From Cytophagales bacterium (GTDB taxonomy: Bacteria; Bacteroidota; Bacteroidia; Cytophagales; Spirosomataceae): a stretch of 64,000 nucleotides of DNA. Made by a program: the position numbers and the translations under genes. The notes under the pieces are model-generated. The model saw nothing but the letters and a program-made list of their open reading frames with translations, ran no database searches and had not been told where the DNA came from. Positions 7,747 to 15,815 of this stretch are shown here, one piece after another. Where the stretch lies: the NCBI GenBank assembly GCA_013298125.1, contig JAAFJP010000009.1:62001-126000 (forward strand), in the 5' to 3' direction. The stretch's first letter is position 1. Every line of letters starts with the position of its first letter.

Positions 7747-9082
7747 ATTTTAATAACTTTTCAATTGCCATTTCAACTTTTTCAAAATTAAATCTACTCA
7801 TTACTTCTTGCATCATCTTAGAAATCTGAGGGTTACATAAATTTCCAATACTTCCTTCGTGTGTATGTGTGAGATTACGATTGGGCGAATATGTACCCGA
7901 GTTGATTTCGTTTCCAATAATTTTGTATGCCTCTCTGAACGGTGTTCCTTGTAAAACCAATTCGTTTACTCTTTCCACCGAAAACAACATATCGTATTTC
8001 TCATCCGCTAAAATATTCTCTTTTACTTCTATGTTTGAAAGCATGAAGTAAGTCATATCCAAGCAATTCAAAATTTCATCAAAAGCGGGCATCAGAATTT
8101 CTTTCAAAATCTGCATTTCACGGTGATAACCCGATGGAAGATTGCCCATAACTAACTGAATTTCATTAGGTAAGCCCTTCAAACGATTGGTTTTCCCTCT
8201 TAACAATTCTGCCACGTCGGGGTTCTTTTTATGGGGCATGATTGAACTTCCCGTAGTCATTTCGTCGGGCAATTTGATGAAACCAAAGTTCTGAGAGTTG
8301 TACAAACAAATGTCCATCGCCATTCTCGAAAGCGTGGAAGCTACTTGGGAAATGGCAGTTGTTGCAAACAGTTCTGTCTTTCCACGAGACATTTGTGCAT
8401 AAACAACGTTATAGTGAAGTTCTTGAAAACCAAGTAGTTCCGTAGTCATTGTGCGATTCAATGGAAAAGAAGAACCATAACCGGCACCCGAACCCAATGG
8501 ATTTTTATTGGCAATTTTGTAAGCTGTTTGGAGCATTTCCATATCGTCCACCAAACTTTCGGCATACGCCCCAAACCATAATCCAAAACTGGAAGGCATG
8601 GCAATTTGGAGGTGAGTATAACCTGGCAAAAGCACATCTTTGAACTTATCACTCAATGAAATCAATAATTCAAAAAGACGATTACTTGATTCTGCCACTT
8701 CCTGCAAACGTGAACGAGTGAAGAGTTTTAAATCCACCAAAACTTGGTCATTCCGTGAACGCCCTGAGTGAATTTTTTTACCCGCTTCGCCCAATTTACG
8801 AGTCAAAAGTAATTCTACTTGTGAATGCACATCTTCGATTCCTTCCTCTATAATGAAGTTACCCGCTTGGATTTCTTGGTAGATATTTTTCAATTCTACC
8901 TGAATATCAGACAGTTCTGATTTTTCTAAGAGTCCAATACTTTCGAGCATTTGGGTATGTGCTAATGAACCTTGCACGTCAAATTGTGCGAGGAGGATAT
9001 CAAATTCGGGGTCTCGCCCGACGGTAAATTTTTCTATTTTTTCGTTTACCGAAACGTTATCTTTTTGCCAGAGTTTGCTCAA
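7745..9082 (-). CDS. argH: Argininosuccinate lyase
   Basis: 445 aa. The fumarase/aspartase-superfamily signature GSSIMPHKKNPD lies near residues 275-286. Earlier superfamily motifs SGRSRNDQV (about 103-111) and TPFREAYKIIG near the C-terminus are present. It cleaves argininosuccinate to arginine and fumarate, the last step of arginine synthesis. The only usable start is TTG at 9080-9082: a TAA lies in frame 15 nt upstream of it, and the product then begins MSKLWQKD as in homologues. It is the last arginine gene in a minus-strand series but is separated from the others by DUF3800 and Uma2 genes. A six-copy 21-bp tandem repeat lies directly upstream. Confidence 0.95.
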   Translation of the reverse strand: MSKLWQKDNVSVNEKIEKFTVGRDPEFDILLAQFDVQGSLAHTQMLESIGLLEKSELSDIQVELKNIYQEIQAGNFIIEEGIEDVHSQVELLLTRKLGEAGKKIHSGRSRNDQVLVDLKLFTRSRLQEVAESSNRLFELLISLSDKFKDVLLPGYTHLQIAMPSSFGLWFGAYAESLVDDMEMLQTAYKIANKNPLGSGAGYGSSFPLNRTMTTELLGFQELHYNVVYAQMSRGKTELFATTAISQVASTLSRMAMDICLYNSQNFGFIKLPDEMTTGSSIMPHKKNPDVAELLRGKTNRLKGLPNEIQLVMGNLPSGYHREMQILKEILMPAFDEILNCLDMTYFMLSNIEVKENILADEKYDMLFSVERVNELVLQGTPFREAYKIIGNEINSGTYSPNRNLTHTHEGSIGNLCNPQISKMMQEVMSRFNFEKVEMAIEKLLK

Positions 9083-9093
9083 TTTTGTTTGTT

Positions 9094-9219
9094 TTTAATG
9101 TATCATTTTTCGTTAAAGTGTACCATTTTAATATCAAAGTGTAGCGTTATAGTATTAAAATGCATTGCTTATATACTATAACGTATTGTTTTTATATCAA
9201 AATGTATTATTTTTGTATC
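9094..9219. repeat. Six degenerate 21-bp tandem repeats in front of argH
   Basis: Contiguous 21-nt units begin at 9094, 9115, 9136, 9157, 9178 and 9199. The consensus is roughly AAAATGTATTATTTTTATATC, with the most conserved core AATGTA/AGTGTA at positions 3-8. The spacing is exactly two helical turns. The array begins 12 nt upstream of the argH TTG start. Confidence 0.65.
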
Positions 9220-9264
9220 AGCTAAAGAGTTTATCGTTTCTATATCTCATCTCATGATGGGTGA

Positions 9265-9278
9265 TACCAGTACTGGTA
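9265..9278. other. Perfect 14-bp palindrome TACCAGTACTGGTA
   Basis: It is self-complementary with no loop, and lies 33 nt beyond the DUF3800 stop codon. It resembles a dimeric-regulator operator, but no regulator is known for it here. Confidence 0.4.
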
Positions 9279-9310
9279 CGAGGGCGATGTGATTTTTTAG
9301 CTTTTTTTTG

Positions 9311-10027
9311 TTACTCTTCGTATAATTCTAAAATTACTCCGTACTTTTTTTTTAGTGCTTCAAAATATCTTGCTTCTCCTTTCAAAAGTTTTCTCTGTAC
9401 AGCCCACATCAAGTAGTCAACCACACTCAATTCAGGCATTTCTTCACTTGAAACAATTTCTAATGAGTATTTTATTTCTTGTTCATTACCAGATTGTATA
9501 GCATCAGATTTTAATGCTTTTTTTACGGCTTCACTAAACTTATTCATTGAGTTGTTCCCCCTTTGTGAAAGATAAAGTTTATAATGTACATTAGCATCAG
9601 TCATTTGATTAGCTAATAAATGATGAAGTACATCAAAGTAAAACTCGGTAGGATTATTATTGTGTTTACGATTGAATATGGATAAAATCTTTTTTGCAAC
9701 AACCACATGAACCTTATAATCAGGTAATTGCCGCAATAATTCAATAAATTTGATTCTGATTTCGGGATGATCTGCACGAGCGTGAACATACCATGCCTTT
9801 TTTGTATTTATGGATGGAATAGTATTGTAAAGTACATCAGATTTGACAGAATCCATAAACTCTACAACTTTTTTACGAAGAGCTTTTCGATTGTTAGTTT
9901 CAACCATACCGATAATTGAATATGGTTGAAATCCTTCCGTTCCAACTAATAATCTTTTTCCAGAACCATAAAAAGTAGGATCTCCACTTTCGTCTATAAA
10001 AATATATTTGGTTAGCGTTTCTTTCAT
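9311..10027 (-). CDS. DUF3800 domain-containing protein
   Basis: 238 aa. The N-terminal motif IFIDESGDPTF (residues 9-19) is the hallmark of DUF3800, an RNase H-like fold whose acidic residues (here in IDESGD) are thought to bind metal. Further family-like segments are YSIIGMV (about 36-42) and the mid-region DVLHHLLA. No signal peptide is present. Members are frequent in accessory regions beside mobile or defence genes, but the activity is not established. It lies between Uma2 and argH on the same strand and has its own -7 element 22 nt upstream of the ATG, so it need not be in an arginine operon. Confidence 0.85.
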   Translation of the reverse strand: MKETLTKYIFIDESGDPTFYGSGKRLLVGTEGFQPYSIIGMVETNNRKALRKKVVEFMDSVKSDVLYNTIPSINTKKAWYVHARADHPEIRIKFIELLRQLPDYKVHVVVAKKILSIFNRKHNNNPTEFYFDVLHHLLANQMTDANVHYKLYLSQRGNNSMNKFSEAVKKALKSDAIQSGNEQEIKYSLEIVSSEEMPELSVVDYLMWAVQRKLLKGEARYFEALKKKYGVILELYEE

Positions 10028-10048
10028 GTACTTTTAGTGGTTATTCTA

Positions 10049-10056
10049 CAAATATA
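10049..10056 (-). promoter_or_regulatory. Bacteroidota -7 element (TATATTTG on minus strand)
   Basis: CAAATATA on the plus strand reads TATATTTG on the minus strand, matching TAnnTTTG, 22 nt before the DUF3800 start. Confidence 0.5.
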
Positions 10057-10118
10057 CTTATATAACGATAGATAAAAAAACCACTCGAAAGGGGTTTGGG
10101 AAAATATGAAATCCCATT

Positions 10119-10682
10119 TCACCCAAATATTTCCTCTCCCGATAAATCCAACTCCTTAAACAATTTAGACATTACCTTCTCTTTTTCTAAACAATAAGAA
10201 TGAAGGATAAATCGCTTATTTTCAAGCACATACACTTCAATGATTCGATTAGCCAAATCTACAATCCAGTATTCTTGAACACCATGAAATTCGTAGGCTT
10301 GCATCTTTTTACCCCTATCATTTTTACCCGTACTTGGTGATAATATTTCAATGACCAAATTTGGGACACCTTCTACAATACCTTCGTCAGTTAAGATATT
10401 TTTGTTTTCTTCGGAAATGAATAATAAATCAGGTTGGAAATAATTATTTTCATCCAAATAAACATCAGTAGGGGCGAAGAAAATTTCTCCTAATTTTTTA
10501 TCAGTTACATAGCGGTCAAGTTTTACAACGAATTTTCTTAAAGCTCGTTGGTGTTCAATGTGTGGGGATGATTTTTTCACAATTTCTCCGTCGATAAGTT
10601 CATAATAGTGGTCTTCGTCCAAGTTTTCCATCTTACGGAAATCTTCGACGGTATATCTTTCTTCTTCGATTAATAATTCCAT
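10119..10682 (-). CDS. Uma2 family (PD-(D/E)XK-like) protein
   Basis: 187 aa, normal for the family. The restriction-endonuclease-like core is visible: YYELIDGEIV (residues 26-35), QPDLLFIS with Pro84-Asp85, and LVIEILSPST with Glu112. The lysine-containing GKKMQAYEF follows near 124-132. These families are abundant in cyanobacteria and Cytophagales and their cellular role is unknown. A nuclease activity is inferred from the fold only. It has a -7 element 26 nt before its ATG. It belongs to the non-arginine insert between argE and argH. A more divergent relative is at 19297-19887. Confidence 0.85.
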   Translation of the reverse strand: MELLIEEERYTVEDFRKMENLDEDHYYELIDGEIVKKSSPHIEHQRALRKFVVKLDRYVTDKKLGEIFFAPTDVYLDENNYFQPDLLFISEENKNILTDEGIVEGVPNLVIEILSPSTGKNDRGKKMQAYEFHGVQEYWIVDLANRIIEVYVLENKRFILHSYCLEKEKVMSKLFKELDLSGEEIFG

Positions 10683-10707
10683 GATTTTAATCTGTTTAAT
10701 TTTTATT

Positions 10708-10715
10708 CAAAGATA
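10708..10715 (-). promoter_or_regulatory. Bacteroidota -7 element (TATCTTTG on minus strand)
   Basis: CAAAGATA on the plus strand, 26 nt before the Uma2 start codon. It lies immediately at the 3' end of the argE-like gene. Confidence 0.55.
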
Positions 10716-10716
10716 A

Positions 10717-11790
10717 CTAAATAATCACTTTTGATAACATCTTAATATACAAATCAATCCCCTCCTCAATCTCCGAAAGATAAATAAATTCATCCGCAGT
10801 ATGTGAGCGTTCTGAATGCCCTGGACCCATTTTTAGGGATTGACAATTTAGCACGGCTTGGTCAGAAGTAGTGGGTGAGCCGTAGGTTGTTCTGCCCATC
10901 GAAAGTCCCGCCTGTACTATTGGATGGTTTTCAGGAATAGCCGATGGTTTTAAACGAATAGAACGTGCATTTGCCTCAGAATCAATATTTTGCTTAATAG
11001 TTTCGAGAGTTTCTTCCAGCGTATATTGTTCAGTAACTCGACAGTCAATCGTGAATGTACAAGTGTCAGGCACGACATTATGTTGCTTACCCGCATTGAT
11101 AATCGTTACCGACATTTTCATTTTCCCCAACACTGGTGATACCTTCGGAAACTCATAATTCTGAATCCAATTGATGTCTCTGATGGCTTTGTAAATGGCA
11201 TTATCACCTTCCTCACGGGCAGCGTGTCCTCCCTTTCCATGAGCTACACAATCGACCACCATCAAACCTTTTTCGGCAATTGCCAAGTGCATTTCAGTAG
11301 GTTCTCCGACGATGGCAAAATCTATTTCGGGCAAATCATTTTCTTTCAATAATAATTCTAAACCATTCACACCCGAAATTTCTTCCTCTGCCGAAGCCAC
11401 GAATAACACATTGAATTTCAGGTCACTACGGTTATAGAAATAATAAAAAGTAGCCAACAGGCTTACTAAACATCCTCCTGCATCATTACTGCCTAAACCG
11501 AACAATTTGCCCTCTTTTACCAAAGGCTCAAAAGGATTCAATGTCCACGAAGGATTGGGTTTTACGGTATCGTGATGGGAGTTGAGCAATACCGTTGGGA
11601 GTTCGGGATTGAAGTGTTTATTTCTTGCCCAAAGGTTATTGATTTTTCTTCGGAAAGGAATATTCCTTTCTCTGAAAAACTCTTCGAGAATATCACCCGT
11701 TAGGTTTTCTTCACGGCTAAATGACTGTGTGGCAATGAGTTGCTTTAACAGGACGATAGCGTCTTGGGTTATTTGCTGTTGTAAAGTCAT
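10717..11790 (-). CDS. argE: M20-family deacylase, probable N-acyl-citrulline/ornithine deacetylase
   Basis: 357 aa from the ATG at 11788-11790. A GTG four codons upstream lies inside a palindrome and is less likely. The binuclear-zinc site of M20 enzymes is complete: SHHDTV (about 71-76), GSNDAGG (100-106), catalytic AEEE (about 134-137), VGEPTE (about 159-164) and the C-terminal SHTADE. In Bacteroidota the acyl-ornithine route carbamoylates the acylated ornithine, so the deacylase acts on N-acetyl- (or N-succinyl-) citrulline. The nearby argF'-type gene supports this. Two accessory genes (Fic, ADP-ribosylglycohydrolase) separate it from argB. Confidence 0.88.
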   Translation of the reverse strand: MTLQQQITQDAIVLLKQLIATQSFSREENLTGDILEEFFRERNIPFRRKINNLWARNKHFNPELPTVLLNSHHDTVKPNPSWTLNPFEPLVKEGKLFGLGSNDAGGCLVSLLATFYYFYNRSDLKFNVLFVASAEEEISGVNGLELLLKENDLPEIDFAIVGEPTEMHLAIAEKGLMVVDCVAHGKGGHAAREEGDNAIYKAIRDINWIQNYEFPKVSPVLGKMKMSVTIINAGKQHNVVPDTCTFTIDCRVTEQYTLEETLETIKQNIDSEANARSIRLKPSAIPENHPIVQAGLSMGRTTYGSPTTSDQAVLNCQSLKMGPGHSERSHTADEFIYLSEIEEGIDLYIKMLSKVII

Positions 11791-11796
11791 CAATTG

Positions 11797-11896
11797 TATC
11801 ACGATTCTCCAGAATCGTTAGTTTGTACTTTATACCATGTTTTCGATTCTGGAGAATCGTGGTACACTTTTTACGATTTAGGAAAATCGTTGTACA
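11797..11896. repeat. CGATTCTGGAGAATCG palindrome family, three alternating copies
   Basis: ACGATTCTCCAGAATCGT (11801-11818) is itself a hairpin. A second copy lies at 11844-11859, followed by GTGGTACAC. A degenerate third copy (about 11873-11896) overlaps the end of the ADP-ribosylglycohydrolase gene and encodes its last residues (VQRFS). The same 16-mer recurs at 40005-40020. Confidence 0.75.
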
Positions 11897-12795
11897 AGGT
11901 TTTCAATATCCTCCTTTCTCGCCAACTGATTTATCCACTCTTCTGGGATTTGCTCATAGCCATAAAAAAGTCCTGCCATACCGCCCGTAATTGCTCCAAT
12001 GGTATCGGCATCATCTCCTAAATTGACGGCTTTTAGGACGGTATCTTTGAAATTATCCGTTGTCAAAAATGCCCAAAGGCTGGCTTCCAAGGTATGCAAA
12101 ACATAGCCCGATGAATAAATATCTTGTTCTGGGATTCTGGAAATATCATCGAAGAGAATTCTGTTGTAAAGTTCTATTTCTGAGGATTTTATGTCGATTA
12201 AATGGAGATAATCACGGACAATGTTTTGGGCTTCGGAATAGGCATCACACTTATCCTTGCCCGCTAATAATTGTATCACAAACTCAATGGCAAAGAAACA
12301 ACCAATCACCGAACGAATGTGTGAGTGCGTAATACCTGAGACTTCTCGGGTGATACAAAAACGTTGGTCGATGGGTTTATCTTGAAGGTAAATAGCCAAG
12401 GGCAAAATTCGCATCAATGAGCCATTTCCGTTAGAATAATCATCACATTCTCCTGATTTTAAGGCAGATACACCTTTGGCAACTTTGTCCATCGCATTAC
12501 GAGTAGCTACGCCCATGTCAAAAATATCACCGTGTGGAGTCCAATAATTATACTGATACCAACGGCAAAATTTCTTAGCTAACTGTTCAACATCATAACC
12601 CTCAATCAGCTGTTCCACCAACAAAAACGACATCGAACTATCATCCGACCACGTACCTGCAGGCTGGTGGTGCGTACCGAACTCACGCATACACGTCACG
12701 GGATTTACCTGCAAGTGTTTGCGACTCATAAATTCAACTGGAACGCCCAAAGCGTCGCCGATTGCTATGCCAAAAAGTAAGCCTTTGGTGTGCAT
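11878..12795 (-). CDS. ADP-ribosylglycohydrolase (DraG/ARH) family protein
   Basis: 305 aa. Both Mg-binding signatures are intact: GTWSDDSSM (residues 47-55) and NLGDDADTIG near 257-266, followed by ITGGMAGLFYG. The N-terminal GLLFGIAIGDALG is typical. The protein should remove ADP-ribose from a protein, nucleic acid or small molecule in the cytoplasm. The substrate is not predictable. It starts 12 nt after the Fic stop codon, so the two are almost certainly co-transcribed. This links one enzyme that adds a nucleotide with one that strips ADP-ribose. Its last codons are contributed by a degenerate palindrome copy. Confidence 0.9.
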   Translation of the reverse strand: MHTKGLLFGIAIGDALGVPVEFMSRKHLQVNPVTCMREFGTHHQPAGTWSDDSSMSFLLVEQLIEGYDVEQLAKKFCRWYQYNYWTPHGDIFDMGVATRNAMDKVAKGVSALKSGECDDYSNGNGSLMRILPLAIYLQDKPIDQRFCITREVSGITHSHIRSVIGCFFAIEFVIQLLAGKDKCDAYSEAQNIVRDYLHLIDIKSSEIELYNRILFDDISRIPEQDIYSSGYVLHTLEASLWAFLTTDNFKDTVLKAVNLGDDADTIGAITGGMAGLFYGYEQIPEEWINQLARKEDIENLVQRFS

Positions 12796-12807
12796 TTGCG
12801 GGGGAGG

Positions 12808-13848
12808 TTATTTTACTGTATAATTTGTTCCTGGTCCAATTCCATGTTTTTCAAGTAGATTATTTTCTAATAATTCAGTCAAGATTCTTTTAACCGTAGG
12901 ATTAGGAATACCTAATTTTTCAGAAATATCCTTAGATTTACAACCTGGATTATTCCCAATATAAATTATTACTGATTTTTCTCTTGGTGATAATTGAGCC
13001 TTAGTTCCACTAATTTCCAACTTTTGCATTAATTTTTCTTGAATGTTTTTAATGGAGTCAAAGAAAAACATTACCCATTCACTCACATTTTCATTGGGTC
13101 TTTGAGATTGACAATTACGAAGAACTCTATAATACTCTGTTTTTCGACTCTCAATTTCATGTTCAAAACTAATGTATTGAATCCAACTATACCCATTTTT
13201 TAACATTAGTAATGATGCTAAAAGTCGGCTTAAACGTCCATTCCCATCTTGAAAAGGATGAATACTCAAAAATTCATAAGCAAAAACAGCACACTTTACC
13301 AAAGGGTGAGTCAAGCTATCTGTTTTATACCATTCTATAAGCTGTTGCATGGCATCTTGTGTAGGAAAACCAGCCTCAGTAGTTTGAAAAATTGTATGTT
13401 TTTGTCCATCTGGATATATGGCTTCAACGACATTGCTTAACTTTTTATAATCTCCCTTATGCCATTCATCTTTTTGACTATATCTCATCAAAACATTATG
13501 AAGATTTTTTAATGTACCTTCTGAAATTTCTATATCTTGAAACGACTCAGAAATTAAATCCAATGTTTCAAAATAACCAACTACTTCTTGTGAATCCCTA
13601 TCTTCAAGTTTTGATATGTCTATATTTTTAAGTAGAGTTTCAACCTCTTCATCGCTCATATTTGAACCTTCTATTCTCGTAGATGCTCCAACACTTTTTA
13701 CGGTAGAGATAATTTTTAGTTGCTTCAAACTACGTCCTTCTCGTTTTTCAATCGTACCCCAAGAAGCATCAAATCGGTCAATTTGACTTAACAAATTGAT
13801 TAATTTCCAATCTAAATCCAAAAATAATGTATGTACTTTATTTTCCAT
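12808..13848 (-). CDS. Fic family protein with inhibitory helix and C-terminal winged helix
   Basis: 346 aa. The catalytic Fic loop HPFQDGNGRLSR (196-207) is complete, with His196 and the GNGR anion site, so AMP transfer (or another nucleotidyl transfer) to a protein hydroxyl is expected. An N-terminal class II inhibitory helix matches [S/T]xxxE[G/N] (STRIEG, 56-61), whose glutamate blocks ATP binding. Residues about 280-346 form a winged-helix DNA-binding-like domain (SPREKSVIIYIG, IPNPTVKRILTELL). The gene sits between argB and the ADP-ribosylglycohydrolase gene. Directly upstream of the ATG is a seven-copy 11-bp tandem repeat. Confidence 0.92.
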   Translation of the reverse strand: MENKVHTLFLDLDWKLINLLSQIDRFDASWGTIEKREGRSLKQLKIISTVKSVGASTRIEGSNMSDEEVETLLKNIDISKLEDRDSQEVVGYFETLDLISESFQDIEISEGTLKNLHNVLMRYSQKDEWHKGDYKKLSNVVEAIYPDGQKHTIFQTTEAGFPTQDAMQQLIEWYKTDSLTHPLVKCAVFAYEFLSIHPFQDGNGRLSRLLASLLMLKNGYSWIQYISFEHEIESRKTEYYRVLRNCQSQRPNENVSEWVMFFFDSIKNIQEKLMQKLEISGTKAQLSPREKSVIIYIGNNPGCKSKDISEKLGIPNPTVKRILTELLENNLLEKHGIGPGTNYTVK

Positions 13849-13858
13849 TTTCTACAAA

Positions 13859-13934
13859 AATGATACGATATGATACGATAATGATACGATAATGATACGA
13901 TAATGATACGATAATGATACGATAATGATACGAT
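13859..13934. repeat. 11-bp tandem repeat (AATGATACGAT) x7 upstream of the Fic gene
   Basis: Seven head-to-tail copies of AATGATACGAT run from 13859 to 13934, one of them shortened to 10 bp. They fill nearly the whole 90-bp gap between the argB stop and the Fic start, ending 11 nt upstream of the Fic ATG. Near-perfect short tandems are prone to slippage. Confidence 0.9.
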
Positions 13935-13938
13935 AATT

Positions 13939-14769
13939 CTAAACAATCCTCGTTCCCGCAATCCCCTCATTCACCGCCAACCTCACTTCCGCCGCATGGC
14001 AAATCGTTACTTGTGAAACCCCTTCTGAAATCGCCTTAAAAGCATTATCCAACTTCGGAATCATGCCTGTATGGATTGATCCGTCGGTTTTTAATTGTTC
14101 GTAATATTCTTTTTGAAGAACTGGAATTACTGAATTATCATCGTCCACATCGGTCAAAACGCCTTTTTTCTCGAAACAATAAACCAAATTTACTTCGTAG
14201 TTTTTTGACATGGAAATTGCCAAAGCTTGTGCAATGGTGTCGGCATTGGTGTTGAGCATATTGCCGTCTTTGTCGTAAGTCAGAGGAGCGAAAATGGGTA
14301 CAAGATTTTGTTGTAAAAGGCTGTCAATGAATATGTTATCTACTTTTTCAATATCCCCTACAAAACCATAATCAATCTCTCTGACTGGACGTTTTTTAGA
14401 CAAAATCACGCCAGCATCTGCCCCTGTGAGTCCGATGGTGTTTACGCCTCGACTTTGGAGTTGGGCTACTAAGGTTTTATTGACTAAACCGCCATAAACC
14501 ATCGTTACTACGTCCAACATGGCTTTGTCGGTGATGCGTCTGCCTTCTACCATGACGGTTTCAACGTCCAATTTTACGGCTACTTGGGTGGCTATTTTAC
14601 CTCCGCCGTGTACTAATATTTTGGGCGAAGGAATCTGTGCGAAATCGTTTAAGAAATTCTCTCTTAATGTCGGATTATCAACAACATTTCCGCCTATTTT
14701 TATGATAACAAGCCCCCTATCCCCCAGAGGGGGAATTTGTTGGTTTGTTTTTGAAATATTCTCTTTCAT
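13939..14769 (-). CDS. argB: Acetylglutamate (acylglutamate) kinase
   Basis: 276 aa. The amino-acid-kinase signatures are clear: VIIKIGGNVVDNP (21-33), ILVHGGGKIA (about 51-60), GRRITDKAMLD and LTGADAGVILSKKR. It phosphorylates N-acetyl- or N-succinylglutamate in arginine synthesis. The N-terminus is unusual: homologues start shortly before the KIGG motif, whereas here about 20 residues (including QIPPLGDRGL) precede it and are encoded by one arm of a 27-bp palindrome. No other start codon exists between the palindrome and KIGG. It follows argF' closely and is probably co-transcribed with it. Confidence 0.93.
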   Translation of the reverse strand: MKENISKTNQQIPPLGDRGLVIIKIGGNVVDNPTLRENFLNDFAQIPSPKILVHGGGKIATQVAVKLDVETVMVEGRRITDKAMLDVVTMVYGGLVNKTLVAQLQSRGVNTIGLTGADAGVILSKKRPVREIDYGFVGDIEKVDNIFIDSLLQQNLVPIFAPLTYDKDGNMLNTNADTIAQALAISMSKNYEVNLVYCFEKKGVLTDVDDDNSVIPVLQKEYYEQLKTDGSIHTGMIPKLDNAFKAISEGVSQVTICHAAEVRLAVNEGIAGTRIV

Positions 14770-14828
14770 TCTAAATTTTTCGATGACTAAATCGTCGTCC
14801 CAATTCCCCCTCTGGGGGTTAGGGGGCT
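14711..14828. repeat. 27-bp-arm palindrome spanning the argF'-argB junction
   Basis: The left arm 14711-14737 (AGCCCCCTATCCCCC then AGAGGGGGAATT) and right arm 14802-14828 agree at 26 of 27 positions. Each arm also contains its own small hairpin (CCCCC...GGGGG). The left arm lies inside the argB coding sequence, and the right arm in the gap before it. Confidence 0.85.
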
Positions 14829-14834
14829 ACCTTT

Positions 14835-15809
14835 TTAAAATAAATAAGGGCTTTCTTCTCTGATTATTTTCATTAAAATCTGTTTCAAAACCACTTGTGC
14901 TGACCAAATTCTGTTGCCCGCTTGTTGGACTACCACCGAATTTGGGGAATCCAAAACAGCATCATCAACCACTACGTTTCTACGTACTGGCAAACAGTGC
15001 ATAAACTTAGCGTTATTAGTCAAAGCCATTTTTTCAGTCGTGATTTTCCATGATGGGTCTTGACTTAAAATCTTGCCGTAGTCCGTATATGACGACCAGT
15101 TTTTGGCGTAAATAAAATCTGCATCCTTAAACGCTTCTGCCTGATTATGAGTTACTTGTGCTTTGCCCACAAACTCTGGGGCGAGTTCGTAGCCTTCTGG
15201 ATGGGTTATCACAAAATCCACATCGGCGGCATTCATCCACTCCGCAAACGAATTTGGCACTGCCTGTGGAAGAGCCTTCACATGGGGTGCCCATGAGAGA
15301 ACCACCTTCGGGCGAGGCTTAGTTTTCAGTTCTTCAATCGTAATTAAATCCGCCAAAGATTGTAAAGGATGGCGAGTGGCAGATTCCAAACTCACGATGG
15401 GACGACCTGTATGTTTTACAAATTGATTCAACACTTTTTCAGAATAATCCTCCTCACGATTCTCCAAAGTCGGGAAACTACGGATGCCCACGATGTCGCA
15501 ATACTGCCCAATCACGGGGGCGGCTTCCTTGATGTGTTCGGCTTTGTTGCCGTCCATGATAGCACCATCTTCAAATTCCAATCCCCAACCATCTTGTCCG
15601 ACGTTCATTACGATAAGTTCCAGACCCAAATTCTGAGCCGCCCTTTGCGTACTCAGACGGGTACGGAGACTCGAATTGAAGAACAAAAGTCCCATTGTGC
15701 GGTTTTTGCCCAAGTGCTTGTCGGCATAGGGAGTCTTTTTAAATAACAAGGCTTCTTTTACCAAAGCCTGAACATCAATGGCATCTTTGACAGATAGAAA
15801 GTGTTGCAT
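14835..15809 (-). CDS. argF': N-acyl-ornithine carbamoyltransferase (acetyl- or succinyl-ornithine type)
   Basis: 324 aa. The carbamoyl-phosphate loop SLRTRLST (46-53), the 80s-loop tryptophan region DGWGLEFEDG, TRHPLQSLAD and HCLPVRR near 283-289 identify an aspartate/ornithine-carbamoyltransferase-family enzyme. The DGAIMDGN segment and SWAPHVKALPQAVPNS favour the acetyl/succinyl-ornithine branch known from Xanthomonas and Bacteroides. It makes N-acyl-citrulline. I cannot decide acetyl versus succinyl from sequence by eye. It is the first gene of the arginine series, with a -7 element 114 nt upstream and a long word palindrome in between. Confidence 0.9.
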   Translation of the reverse strand: MQHFLSVKDAIDVQALVKEALLFKKTPYADKHLGKNRTMGLLFFNSSLRTRLSTQRAAQNLGLELIVMNVGQDGWGLEFEDGAIMDGNKAEHIKEAAPVIGQYCDIVGIRSFPTLENREEDYSEKVLNQFVKHTGRPIVSLESATRHPLQSLADLITIEELKTKPRPKVVLSWAPHVKALPQAVPNSFAEWMNAADVDFVITHPEGYELAPEFVGKAQVTHNQAEAFKDADFIYAKNWSSYTDYGKILSQDPSWKITTEKMALTNNAKFMHCLPVRRNVVVDDAVLDSPNSVVVQQAGNRIWSAQVVLKQILMKIIREESPYLF

Positions 15810-15815
15810 AAAGAG

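Noticed and set aside
9311-13848. Defence island (DUF3800, Uma2, Fic, ADP-ribosylglycohydrolase)
   Set aside because: Individual families can appear in defence regions, but here no restriction, abortive-infection or other defence gene is present and the genes alternate with arginine genes. I did not call it.
13859-13934. CRISPR-like array
   Set aside because: 11-bp head-to-tail units without spacers.
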